From Peribacillus sp. FSL E2-0218 (GTDB taxonomy: Bacteria > Bacillota > Bacilli > Bacillales > DSM-1321), in assembly GCF_037992945.1 (NCBI RefSeq), contig NZ_CP150304.1:1305501-1369500 (forward strand): a stretch of DNA of 64,000 nt. The letters run 5' to 3'. Shown here piece by piece: positions 27,346 through 35,586 of the stretch. How positions within the stretch are numbered: position 1 is the stretch's first letter; every line of letters starts with the position of its first letter. The notes under the pieces are model-generated. The model saw only the letters and a list, made by a program, of their open reading frames with translations. It did no database searches and was not told the DNA's origin. A program made the translations under genes and the position numbers.

Positions 27346-28293
27346 ATGAAATTAGTGACTTTCAGTAATGAAGGGTTTAAACGGATTGGAGCGCTTTACC
27401 CCAATGATGAAATAGTGGACTTGAATTATGCTTATCAAGCATTTCTTGAAAGTGAAGGGAAACTGCGCAGTGTACAAATTGCAAACGCGTATGTCCCCTC
27501 ATCGATGGTCGATTTTTTACAGGGGGGCAAGGAAAGCATGGCCATTGCCAAGAAGGCGGCTGACTATGCAATCGATAATCGTGATTCATTTCGACATAAA
27601 TTGATACATGCCATGGAGGATATAAAACTTGAGGCACCTGTCCAAAATCCAGGAAAAATCATCTGTGTTGGCCAAAACTATCGTGAGCATATTGCAGAAA
27701 TGGGGCGAGAATTGCCACTTTTTCCGGTTGTATTCGCCAAGTACACGAATGCAGTGATCGGACCCCAGGATGACATTCCCTTCTTCCCGATCTCTGAACA
27801 GCTTGATTATGAAGCTGAATTCGCATTTGTCATCGGACAAAGGACACGCCAAGTGTCACAAGAAGATGCTCTCGATTATGTAGCAGGTTATACGATTGCC
27901 AATGATGTTACGTATCGCGACATCCAACGGCGTACAATCGAGTGGCTTCAAGGCAAAACGGTAGATGGAAGCGCTCCGATTGGACCTTGGTTGGTTACTT
28001 CCGACGAGCTGCCCGATCCATCCGGTTTACATGTTCGATTAACGGTGAATGGAGAAGAACGGCAAAAAACGAATACATCCAACTTCGTATTTGATGTGAA
28101 ATATTTAATTGAATTTTTATCGAATTTAATGACCCTCGAACCAGGAGACATCGTGCTCACTGGAACGCCTGGTGGAGTGGGATTTGCGCGCAGCCCGCAA
28201 GTGTTCCTGAAAGATGGGGATGTGGTCAAGATCGAAATCGATAAAATCGGCTACCTTGAAAACCGCGTGAGGCGTGTTGGTGAGGGGAAATAG
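27346..28293 (+). CDS. Fumarylacetoacetate hydrolase-family protein
   Basis: This 315-aa FAH-superfamily enzyme has metal ligands in DYEAEFAFVIG (Glu-x-Glu) and YTIANDVTYRDIQ (Asp), the active-site GQNYREH motif and the C-terminal GDIVLTGTPGGVGFAR. Members hydrolyse acylpyruvates or decarboxylate and hydrate ring-cleavage products such as 2-keto-4-pentenoate. No partner catabolic gene is nearby. Start: ATG at 27346 after AAAGGAG. It is absent from this place in B. subtilis. Confidence 0.88.
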   Translation: MKLVTFSNEGFKRIGALYPNDEIVDLNYAYQAFLESEGKLRSVQIANAYVPSSMVDFLQGGKESMAIAKKAADYAIDNRDSFRHKLIHAMEDIKLEAPVQNPGKIICVGQNYREHIAEMGRELPLFPVVFAKYTNAVIGPQDDIPFFPISEQLDYEAEFAFVIGQRTRQVSQEDALDYVAGYTIANDVTYRDIQRRTIEWLQGKTVDGSAPIGPWLVTSDELPDPSGLHVRLTVNGEERQKTNTSNFVFDVKYLIEFLSNLMTLEPGDIVLTGTPGGVGFARSPQVFLKDGDVVKIEIDKIGYLENRVRRVGEGK

Positions 28294-28306
28294 GACTGGT
28301 TAGGGA

Positions 28307-28341
28307 AATTCGGAAGTCACCTCATGCAATTTCCGAATTTG
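28307..28341. repeat. Inverted repeat downstream of the FAH gene
   Basis: AAATTCGGAA / TTCCGAATTT, perfect 10-bp arms about 15 bases apart, with no T-run. It is either a weak terminator or part of the repeat region that follows. Confidence 0.5.
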
Positions 28342-28424
28342 ACGTTTCCATGGGTCTCGTTGCAAGCTTTACTCCTTCTATTTAAAAACAAACATGAATC
28401 TAGGCAAACTTGATTTATCGAGAA

Positions 28425-28593
28425 GGTAAAACAAAGTTGATTGGAACGGAGGGTACGGGACTCCTGAGGGGAATGCGAGTAACGGGAGATCCCGCAGGCG
28501 GAAAGCGAGTGACCCGATAGGAAAGCAACGGCCACATTGTACAACTCATAAACATTGACAAATACGATTTTCATCGAGTTTGTCTACAGTCTG
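28425..28593 (+). repeat. Dispersed repeat, copy 1 (degenerate)
   Basis: About 169 bp from GGTAAAACAAAGTTGATTGG to TGTCTACAGTCTG. It shares its ends and many inner blocks (GACTCCTG, GGCGGAAAGCGAGTG, TTTTCATCGAGTTTGTCTAC) with copy 2 at 44343-44540. The right end forms a hairpin. It is non-coding and followed at once by a terminator hairpin. Confidence 0.85.
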
Positions 28594-28623
28594 ACCTTTC
28601 TTCGTCATGGAGAAAGGTTTTTT
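28594..28623 (+). terminator. Terminator-like hairpin after repeat copy 1
   Basis: ACCTTTCT / AGAAAGGT with a nine-base loop, then TTTTTT. Confidence 0.7.
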
Positions 28624-28664
28624 CCTTTTTTTTAACTTGCATTGTGGATTCATGTTAACTTTTC

Positions 28665-28720
28665 TTTACATGGGGAAAATTAGAAGTATAATAAAAATAT
28701 AAAGGTCAAAATTGGTCAAA
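28665..28720 (+). promoter_or_regulatory. clpB promoter with CtsR operator
   Basis: TTTACA-16-TATAAT (28665-28692) is followed 11 bases on by the direct heptad repeat GGTCAAAATTGGTCAAA (28704-28720), a perfect match to the CtsR operator (GGTCAAA-N3-GGTCAAA). It covers the likely transcription start, so CtsR would repress clpB until heat or protein stress. Confidence 0.92.
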
Positions 28721-28756
28721 CTTAAATCGTTCATGTAATGATGGGAGGTATTCAGG

Positions 28757-31345
28757 ATGGATATGAATAGAATGACCGAAAGAACCCAGCAAGCATTCAT
28801 CGGGGGACAAGAGGTAGCCAGCGAGAGAGGGAATCCGGAGTTGACGGAGCTTCATTTATTGAAGAATCTTCTCGGGCAGGATGATAGTATATTGGTCAGG
28901 ATTTTATCGGAATCCGATAAATCGCTTGATCAATTTGAAATGGAGCTGAATAAGGAGCTCGATCGTTTGCCGGAAGTAAGCGGGGGTGTTTCCCAGATTT
29001 ACATGTCACCTTCACTTCAGCAGATCGTGACAGCCGCCGAAAAGGAAATGCTGGTGTGGGAGGATGAATATTTATCAGTCGAACATATCCTGCTTGCAGT
29101 ATTGAAAGGCAGTAAAGCGAATGTTATCAAGCTTTTTTCATCATTTGGAATGGATTACGATAAAGCGAAAATGATCATACAGGATATAAGGGGGAATCAG
29201 CGAGTGACTAGTCAAAATCCTGAAAGCACATATGAAGTATTGAAAAAATACGGCAGAGACCTCGTTGCTGAAGTTAAAACGGGGAAGGTCGATCCTGTCA
29301 TAGGACGTGATACGGAAATTCGAAACGTCATTCGAATCCTTTCACGTAAAACAAAAAACAACCCCGTATTGATAGGTGAGCCTGGGGTTGGAAAAACCGC
29401 GATTGTCGAGGGGCTGGCCCAAAGGATCGTCAGGAAGGACGTCCCGGAAGGATTGAAGGACAAGACCGTTTTTTCACTGGATATGAGCGCGCTTGTCGCA
29501 GGCGCAAAATTCCGTGGCGAATTTGAGGAACGGCTAAAAGCCGTATTGAATGAAATTAAGAAAAGTGATGGTAAAATTTTGTTATTCATAGATGAATTGC
29601 ATACCATCGTCGGCGCAGGCAGAACGGATGGGGCATTGGATGCCGGTAATATGCTGAAGCCTATGCTTGCACGTGGCGAGCTTCATTGCATCGGGGCAAC
29701 TACCTTGGATGAATATCGAAAATATATCGAAAAGGACCCAGCTCTGGAGCGTCGTTTCCAGCAGGTACTCGTGCCAGAGCCCGATGTGGAAGATACCATT
29801 TCCATCTTGCGGGGGCTGAAGGAACGGTTTGAAATTCACCATGGTGTCAGGATTCATGACCGGGCGATCGTGGCAGCCTCCGTTCTCTCCAACCGATATA
29901 TAACGGAGCGGTTCCTGCCGGATAAAGCAATCGATCTTGTTGATGAAGCTTGTGCCATGATCCGGATGGAAATCGATTCAATGCCATCGGAGCTGGATGA
30001 AATCACGAGAAAGATCATGCAGCTAGAGATTGAAGAAGCGGCCTTGAAGAATGAAGAAGATCCTCAAAGTATCGCAAGGCTGGAAGTGCTGCAAAAAGAA
30101 CTTTCGGAACTTCAAGATCAGGCGAATGGAATGAAATCCAAATGGCAAATGGAGAAGTCGGCGCTTCAAAAGGTTCAGGATCAACGTGAAGAACTGGAGA
30201 AGCTGCGTCATGAATTGGAGCAGGCCGAGAATGACTATGACCTTAATCGGGCAGCGGAGCTCCGGCACGGAAGGATTCCCGAGCTTCAAAAAGAATTGGA
30301 AGCGATGGAGGATGAATTGGAACAAGAAAAACAGGAGTCACGATTACTTCGCCAAGAAGTAACGGAAGAAGAAATTGCTTCGATCGTGGCAAGGTGGACG
30401 GGCATTCCTGTCAGCAAGCTGGTGGAAAGCGAAAGGGAGAAACTGCTTCGTCTATCGGATATCCTCCATGAACGTGTAATTGGTCAGGGGGAAGCGGTTG
30501 AACTTGTTTCTGACGCAGTTCTAAGGGCAAGGGCAGGAATCAAGGATCCAAACAGGCCCATCGGCTCGTTCATTTTCCTCGGACCGACCGGTGTGGGAAA
30601 AACCGAATTGGTAAAAGCACTGGCAGAAACGTTATTCGATAGTGAAGAACATATGATTAGAATCGATATGTCCGAATATATGGAGAAACATTCCGTTTCC
30701 CGTCTTGTTGGAGCCCCTCCTGGATATGTCGGTTTTGAGGAAGGCGGCCAGCTAACAGAGGCTATCAGGAGAAATCCATATTCAGTCGTATTATTGGACG
30801 AAATCGAAAAGGCACATCCTGAGGTATTCAATATTTTGCTGCAAATGCTCGATGATGGAAGGATTACCGATTCCCAAGGTAGAACCATCAACTGTAAAAA
30901 TACGGTGATCATCATGACCTCAAATATAGGTTCCCATTTCTTGTTGCAGTCCAGCAGGAATGATGGCGCCATCGAAGAGGAAATCAAAGATCAAGTGTTC
31001 AAAGAATTAAGAGGGCATTTCCGCCCGGAATTTTTGAATCGCGTAGACGACATCGTTTTATTCAAACCTCTTACAAAACAGGAAATCGTTGAAATCGTAG
31101 AAAAAATGGTTCAGCAATTGCAAGTGAGATTAACCGAGCAGAATATTCGATTGAATGTCACTGAAGCCGCAAAGGAATTCATTGCCGAACAAGGATATGA
31201 TCCGGTATATGGTGCAAGGCCTTTGAAACGATTCATCCAAAAGCATCTGGAAACAAAAATCGCCCGTCAAATCATAGCCGGGACGGACGGTCTAAAAGAA
31301 GGGATAACGATCGATCTTAATGATGATGAATTGGTTCTCCTTTAA
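28757..31345 (+). CDS. clpB: ClpB ATP-dependent disaggregase
   Basis: This 862-aa Hsp100 protein has a Clp_N domain (1-145), AAA+ 1 with Walker A GEPGVGKT at 207-214, and a long coiled-coil M domain (about 400-520). AAA+ 2 has Walker A GPTGVGKT at 609-616 and is followed by a C-terminal D2-small domain. The long M domain and the absence of a ClpP-binding loop point to ClpB, not ClpC/ClpE. It frees proteins from aggregates together with DnaK. B. subtilis lacks a clpB, so this is an addition to the syntenic block. Confidence 0.95.
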   Translation: MDMNRMTERTQQAFIGGQEVASERGNPELTELHLLKNLLGQDDSILVRILSESDKSLDQFEMELNKELDRLPEVSGGVSQIYMSPSLQQIVTAAEKEMLVWEDEYLSVEHILLAVLKGSKANVIKLFSSFGMDYDKAKMIIQDIRGNQRVTSQNPESTYEVLKKYGRDLVAEVKTGKVDPVIGRDTEIRNVIRILSRKTKNNPVLIGEPGVGKTAIVEGLAQRIVRKDVPEGLKDKTVFSLDMSALVAGAKFRGEFEERLKAVLNEIKKSDGKILLFIDELHTIVGAGRTDGALDAGNMLKPMLARGELHCIGATTLDEYRKYIEKDPALERRFQQVLVPEPDVEDTISILRGLKERFEIHHGVRIHDRAIVAASVLSNRYITERFLPDKAIDLVDEACAMIRMEIDSMPSELDEITRKIMQLEIEEAALKNEEDPQSIARLEVLQKELSELQDQANGMKSKWQMEKSALQKVQDQREELEKLRHELEQAENDYDLNRAAELRHGRIPELQKELEAMEDELEQEKQESRLLRQEVTEEEIASIVARWTGIPVSKLVESEREKLLRLSDILHERVIGQGEAVELVSDAVLRARAGIKDPNRPIGSFIFLGPTGVGKTELVKALAETLFDSEEHMIRIDMSEYMEKHSVSRLVGAPPGYVGFEEGGQLTEAIRRNPYSVVLLDEIEKAHPEVFNILLQMLDDGRITDSQGRTINCKNTVIIMTSNIGSHFLLQSSRNDGAIEEEIKDQVFKELRGHFRPEFLNRVDDIVLFKPLTKQEIVEIVEKMVQQLQVRLTEQNIRLNVTEAAKEFIAEQGYDPVYGARPLKRFIQKHLETKIARQIIAGTDGLKEGITIDLNDDELVLL

Positions 31346-31390
31346 ATATATGAAATTCAGTTTAATCGAAAGAAAAGGGCGGTATAACAA

Positions 31391-31420
31391 AAAGGACATC
31401 CAAATAGGATGTCCTCTTTT
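31391..31420. terminator. Bidirectional terminator, clpB / yjzD
   Basis: AAGGACATCC / GGATGTCCT with loop AAATA, A-run on the left and TTTT on the right, between convergent genes. Confidence 0.85.
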
Positions 31421-31425
31421 GCTTC

Positions 31426-31620
31426 TTAATGCTGATGGGAGTCTTCTTCTGTTGGCCCAGCAGGCAAAATAGCAGGGATGATTAAGATCAGGATAGAAGC
31501 TGCTATTCCTAGAATCGATCCCTGTGCAGCATCGTATGAAACTCCCATCATGGAAGAAACAACATATACAGTCATATGCACTAATAAGAATGTCCAAAAA
31601 ATTGTCCAAGCATAACGCAT
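31426..31620 (-). CDS. yjzD: YjzD family small membrane protein (DUF2929)
   Basis: This 64-aa protein has two hydrophobic helices (about 5-25, TIFWTFLLVHMTVYVVSSM, and 35-54, ILGIAASILILIIPAILPA) and a polar His-containing tail. It matches B. subtilis YjzD in length, pattern and position before yjaU. The function is unknown. Confidence 0.85.
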   Translation of the reverse strand: MRYAWTIFWTFLLVHMTVYVVSSMMGVSYDAAQGSILGIAASILILIIPAILPAGPTEEDSHQH

Positions 31621-31914
31621 CGAAATTTCACCTCATTCCACTACATTCATTTTTATCTTACCATAATTAATATGCAGTTAAAACGGGTTTTTAATAATAC
31701 CCGTTAAATAATTCAGTGCATTCACTGATAGAACCTTCCAGGCCAAGCGGGTCGATATCAAAGGTCATCACGGAAATCATTGCGGTCCATGGATGAAAAA
31801 ATCCTCCCTGCTTGGTTAATTTAAGCTAAGAAGTTAGGCGTTTCCACTGACCCTTTCTATTTTACGTCATAAATTAATATAGTAGTAGTAATATTCCTTA
31901 AAGGAGTTAGACCG

Positions 31915-32637
31915 ATGGAACAACGAACTTTTCAAATTGACGACCAATGGAATATCATCTATTATCCAGAGCGGCCCAGTGGTTTTTCCGTTTTGGTTAT
32001 TGGAGATCGCAGTCATTTTGTCGAAAAAGACAGCAGCTTTTGGCTTCAGCACCCCGGCAGGCTGCAAATATTGGAATATTTAAAGGGATTCGGATACACG
32101 TTATTTTCATCCAATCTATATGGAGCCAACTGGGGCAGCCCTAAAGCAATGGATCTTTCCCTTAACTTATATATACTTTTCATGAAAAAGGAAATAGTCA
32201 ATAAAAGGGTTCATGTATTGGCAGAGGGTGCAGGCGCGCTCCTCGCCTTGAAGCTAATGAATGAACTTGGCAATAATATCCGATCTGTCGTATTGATCGA
32301 TCCGGTTTTCTCCTTGAAAGCGCAGCTTGAAAAAGAAAAGGAAAATAAATTTTTCTATAAAAAATGGCTGTCCGAGGTGGCAGCTGCATATGAGCTCGAG
32401 CCAGCAGAATGTGAAAGCTATATTCTGAAATCCGAAGAACCTGTAATCCCGGAGAAAATCCCGATGAAGGTAATTCAGGTTTTTGGAAGCATGCGGAAAG
32501 AGCAAGCCTCCCTTTACAGACAAATACAGCTAGCCAGAAAGGCCGACTTGCAGCTGACGTATTTATTGCCCGAAAAACGTTATAAAATCCCATCTCAAAT
32601 CCAAAAATTTTTCAATCAAAATGAAGAGGATTTGTGA
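31915..32637 (+). CDS. yjaU: YjaU-like alpha/beta-hydrolase-fold protein without catalytic Ser
   Basis: This 240-aa protein is placed as B. subtilis yjaU and looks like an alpha/beta-hydrolase fold (SVLVIGDRSHF strand, VHVLAEGAGALLALKL nucleophile-elbow helix, VVLIDPVFS, MKVIQVFGS). The expected G-x-S-x-G elbow reads A103-E-G-A-G107, so Gly105 stands where the Ser should be, and no clear catalytic His is seen. It is probably not a hydrolase. RBS AAAGGAG. Its role is unknown. Confidence 0.75.
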   Translation: MEQRTFQIDDQWNIIYYPERPSGFSVLVIGDRSHFVEKDSSFWLQHPGRLQILEYLKGFGYTLFSSNLYGANWGSPKAMDLSLNLYILFMKKEIVNKRVHVLAEGAGALLALKLMNELGNNIRSVVLIDPVFSLKAQLEKEKENKFFYKKWLSEVAAAYELEPAECESYILKSEEPVIPEKIPMKVIQVFGSMRKEQASLYRQIQLARKADLQLTYLLPEKRYKIPSQIQKFFNQNEEDL

Positions 32638-32739
32638 GTTTGGATATATTTACACAATGGTTTGCATACGATACAGCATCTAAAAAAACTAGACGTGCCG
32701 GATGAAGCAGGCTTGATGGCATACGAGGAGGCTGTATTG

Positions 32740-33564
32740 ATGCAGACATATATTGTGATAGGCACTTATCAATTCATAGGTTTCTATGTGACTCAATATT
32801 TTTTGAACCAAGGTGAAGAGGTTATTGGGATAGATTGGGCTGATAAGGATGACAGCCCGTATATTATGGAAGAAAAGGAACTTGAAATAGGCAGAAGCGC
32901 TAACTATATATACTTTCCGGTAAATAAACTTAAGTTATTGGATATTGCTCGTCAGGACACGGTGTTCATATCTTGTTACGATATTTATCACGGGAAATAT
33001 GGTAATACTGAATTACTGTTAAGTGAAATCGGTTCGTTCATTGAAAAATGCAAAAAGAAAGGTCTGAGCGAAACGCCAAATATTGTTCTGTTCATGCCAG
33101 TAGCAGAAGAGAGTTTGTTTCAATCCATCATATCCGCGATAGAAGGCATCGACTCTGCCAAAATCATATATTTACCGACGGTTTATGGACCTTGGCAATC
33201 GGAAGCAATGAGTTTTGAAGTGGGAATCAATCAACAAGGATCGTCTGTCATCGAAGCGGCCATTGCTAAAGAATATACGGGGGATGCCCTCTTCGTTTCT
33301 GATTTCGTGAGTGCTTTGGAAGGAGTACTTGCTTCTTCGGATAGGAGCATTCAATTATCAAGCAATATAGCCGATCACTGGAATAAATGTGCGGCGCATG
33401 TTTTTGATGAAGAAATCGCTTCATCATTTGCCCCAACACCCGAAATCAACAAAGGCAGCATAGTTGAGGTGCAATGCAACACGGATCCGCAGGAAGGCGT
33501 GGCCTTACAAAGAAAACATAATAAACGATTAAGCTTACTTAAAAAGTGGAGAAAAGCGAAATGA
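32740..33564 (+). CDS. yjaV: YjaV-like NAD(P)-binding epimerase-type protein
   Basis: This 274-aa protein has a Rossmann-like start (VIGTYQFIGFYVTQYF) that only loosely keeps the GxxGxxG loop, an acidic strand end VIGIDW, and YLPTVYGPWQSE, a typical extended-SDR motif. It has no clear catalytic Tyr-x3-Lys, so activity is doubtful. Start: ATG at 32740, eight bases after GAGGAGG; the longer in-frame upstream part lacks an RBS. It follows yjaU as in B. subtilis. Confidence 0.75.
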   Translation: MQTYIVIGTYQFIGFYVTQYFLNQGEEVIGIDWADKDDSPYIMEEKELEIGRSANYIYFPVNKLKLLDIARQDTVFISCYDIYHGKYGNTELLLSEIGSFIEKCKKKGLSETPNIVLFMPVAEESLFQSIISAIEGIDSAKIIYLPTVYGPWQSEAMSFEVGINQQGSSVIEAAIAKEYTGDALFVSDFVSALEGVLASSDRSIQLSSNIADHWNKCAAHVFDEEIASSFAPTPEINKGSIVEVQCNTDPQEGVALQRKHNKRLSLLKKWRKAK

Positions 33565-33655
33565 AGTGTTAAAGCAATTCCCGGAGGCGAAGGCTTTCAT
33601 TATTCGTAAAGGAACGAACGGTATATTTGCCTCACGCCTTTTTGTCGAGTACCAT

Positions 33656-33698
33656 AGAAGTTCATGGATACCTTATCCATGAACTTCTATTTTTTTTG
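33656..33698 (+). terminator. Terminator after yjaV
   Basis: Perfect long stem AGAAGTTCATGGATA / TATCCATGAACTTCT with a very short loop, then eight Ts. Confidence 0.9.
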
Positions 33699-33810
33699 AT
33701 ATTTAATTTACGCCCTTTACGAAAGGGACATGGCGAATTATGATAATATTGAGCTTTCTTTAGGCATCACAACGATCAATGAATTTTTTAAAAGTAAGGA
33801 GGAAACGGAA

Positions 33811-33993
33811 ATGAGTTCAGACAAAACACTTGAATTTATGGGGATAGCAATGAAGTACTTCCCTGAGGCTAAAGCGAAACTTGAAGCGAGCGGGATTCCC
33901 TTCTCAATGGAGATGGCAGAGCCGTTCATGGAGCTTTTCAAAAGCGTCATGCAAGAGGCCTATGAGCTTGGCAAGCAAGATGCCCAACGTTAA
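33811..33993 (+). CDS. comZ: ComZ, repressor of the comG competence operon
   Basis: This 60-aa protein follows the pattern of B. subtilis ComZ: LEFMGIAMKYFPEAKAKLEA, ending MQEAYELGKQDAQR. ComZ lowers comG expression and so late competence. AAGGAGG precedes the ATG at 33811. In B. subtilis comZ is co-transcribed with the upstream gene med; here med is missing and the gene stands alone after the yjaV terminator. Confidence 0.9.
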   Translation: MSSDKTLEFMGIAMKYFPEAKAKLEASGIPFSMEMAEPFMELFKSVMQEAYELGKQDAQR

Positions 33994-34001
33994 TTAAAAG
34001 G

Positions 34002-34038
34002 AAGGCTGTCCGGATTTACCGGCAGCCTTGCTTTTTTT
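34002..34038. terminator. Terminator between comZ and yjzB
   Basis: AAGGCTG-TCCGG / CCGG-CAGCCTT stem with T-run to the right; it lies between convergent genes. Confidence 0.85.
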
Positions 34039-34277
34039 TATTCCTTTTTCAAGAACTTGTCGATCATTGGACTCAGGTTCAGTTTCTCGATGGCTGGCTT
34101 GTATTGCCCGTATAAACCCATCAATGTTTCGACGCTTTGCATCAATTTCAGGTAATCAACACTGGATTCACCTTCTTCTAATTCATCTTTCTCCGGTTCT
34201 GCTTTCCTGCTGCCGAACATCAAATTCGAAAAATGATCATCCTCGGTCCTATGATTGTTGCGGTTGAAGATATCCAT
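34038..34277 (-). CDS. yjzB: YjzB-like small protein
   Basis: This 79-aa acidic protein begins MDIFNRNNHRTEDDHFSNLM and has a helical C-terminal half (VDYLKLMQSVETLMGLYGQY). Its position between comZ and fabH matches B. subtilis yjzB. Start: ATG at 34277 with AAAGGGGGG; the ATG at 34283 is too close. The function is unknown. Confidence 0.75.
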   Translation of the reverse strand: MDIFNRNNHRTEDDHFSNLMFGSRKAEPEKDELEEGESSVDYLKLMQSVETLMGLYGQYKPAIEKLNLSPMIDKFLKKE

Positions 34278-34541
34278 AATCATTCCCCCCTTTCCAGATT
34301 AATTATTAAGGGTGTTTTCGCATCCTTTGTTGCTTTTCACCGTAAAGCGGTGTGGTTGGTTTCTCCTCCAATCAACCTTAGATCGTTTCGTATAAAAACA
34401 ACAATCTTTTCGAAATGAGCCTTCCCTTATTAATGTATGTCCCCAAATCGCCTTGGAATAGGCTCATAACCGAACTCGGAATCCGTTTCTTTTATACTTT
34501 CAAACTGTTAGCTCTTGCAAGGAAGTGATTTTTTATATAAA

Positions 34542-34560
34542 ATTAGTACCAGGTAATAAT
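34542..34560 (+). promoter_or_regulatory. FapR operator upstream of fabH
   Basis: ATTAGTACCAGGTAATAAT closely matches the FapR box (TTAGTACCTGGTACTAA type) with its dyad. FapR represses fatty-acid genes and is released by malonyl-CoA. The site is 42 bp before the fabH ATG. Confidence 0.9.
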
Positions 34561-34601
34561 AGATGATTATAATAACTCATTAAATATAAGGGGATGGCAA
34601 T

Positions 34602-35537
34602 ATGAACGCTGGAATATTAGGGCTTGGCCGCTACTTACCCGAAAAAATCTTAACAAATGCGGATTTAGAGAAAATGATGGACACTTCTGACGAGTGGATC
34701 CGGACAAGGACGGGTATCGAGGAAAGAAGAATTGCCAATGATGATATAAATACTTCTGATATGGCTTATGAAGCGGCAAAAGCTGCATTGGAAAATGCGG
34801 AAATTTCAGCTGAAGACATAGATTTGATTCTTGTAGCTACAGTGACGCCGGATCAATCGTTCCCTACTGTTGCTTGCATGATCCAAGAGAAATTAGGAGC
34901 GAAAAAGGCAGCTGCCATGGATGTAAGTGCTGCATGTGCGGGCTTTATGTATGGAATGATTATGGCACAGCAATTCATTCAAACGGGTGCATACAAGCAT
35001 GTGCTGATCGTAGGAGTCGAGAAACTTTCGAAAATAACTAATTGGGAAGACCGCAATACGGCCGTTCTCTTTGGTGATGGTGCAGGTGCAGCTGTAGTTG
35101 GACCTGTGTCAGAAGGAAAAGGAATCCTTTCCTTCGAATTAGGGGCAGATGGATCTGGCGGGAAGTACTTAATGCAGGAAGGAGAATTCCTCAGCATGAA
35201 TGGCCGTGAAGTGTTTAAATTCGCTGTGCGCCAAATGGGGGAATCCAGCCTGAACGTACTGGATAAAGCGGGTTTGACAAAAGAGGATGTAGATTTACTT
35301 GTCCCTCATCAAGCGAACATCCGCATTATGGAAGCTTCAAGGGAACGCCTTGGACTCCCGGTTGAAAAAATGACAAAAACGGTTCATAAATATGGAAATA
35401 CCTCTTCAGCGTCCATTCCGATTGCCCTTGTGGAAGAAATGGAAGCGGGAAGGATCAAGGACAATGACCTGATCATCATGGTCGGTTTTGGCGGAGGCCT
35501 AACTTGGGGAGCGATCGCCCTTAGATGGGGGAAATAA
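34602..35537 (+). CDS. fabH: Beta-ketoacyl-ACP synthase III
   Basis: This 311-aa initiating condensing enzyme joins an acyl-CoA primer to malonyl-ACP. The triad is Cys112 (SAACAGF), His in PHQANIRI and Asn in KYGNTSSAS. In Bacillus this isoform (FabHA) prefers branched primers, which sets iso/anteiso fatty acids. It lies 49 bp before fabF in a FapR-controlled operon. Confidence 0.96.
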   Translation: MNAGILGLGRYLPEKILTNADLEKMMDTSDEWIRTRTGIEERRIANDDINTSDMAYEAAKAALENAEISAEDIDLILVATVTPDQSFPTVACMIQEKLGAKKAAAMDVSAACAGFMYGMIMAQQFIQTGAYKHVLIVGVEKLSKITNWEDRNTAVLFGDGAGAAVVGPVSEGKGILSFELGADGSGGKYLMQEGEFLSMNGREVFKFAVRQMGESSLNVLDKAGLTKEDVDLLVPHQANIRIMEASRERLGLPVEKMTKTVHKYGNTSSASIPIALVEEMEAGRIKDNDLIIMVGFGGGLTWGAIALRWGK

Positions 35538-35586
35538 AAGACAAATAAACGTACGAACTTTTTAATATTGGAAGGAGCCATTTCGA

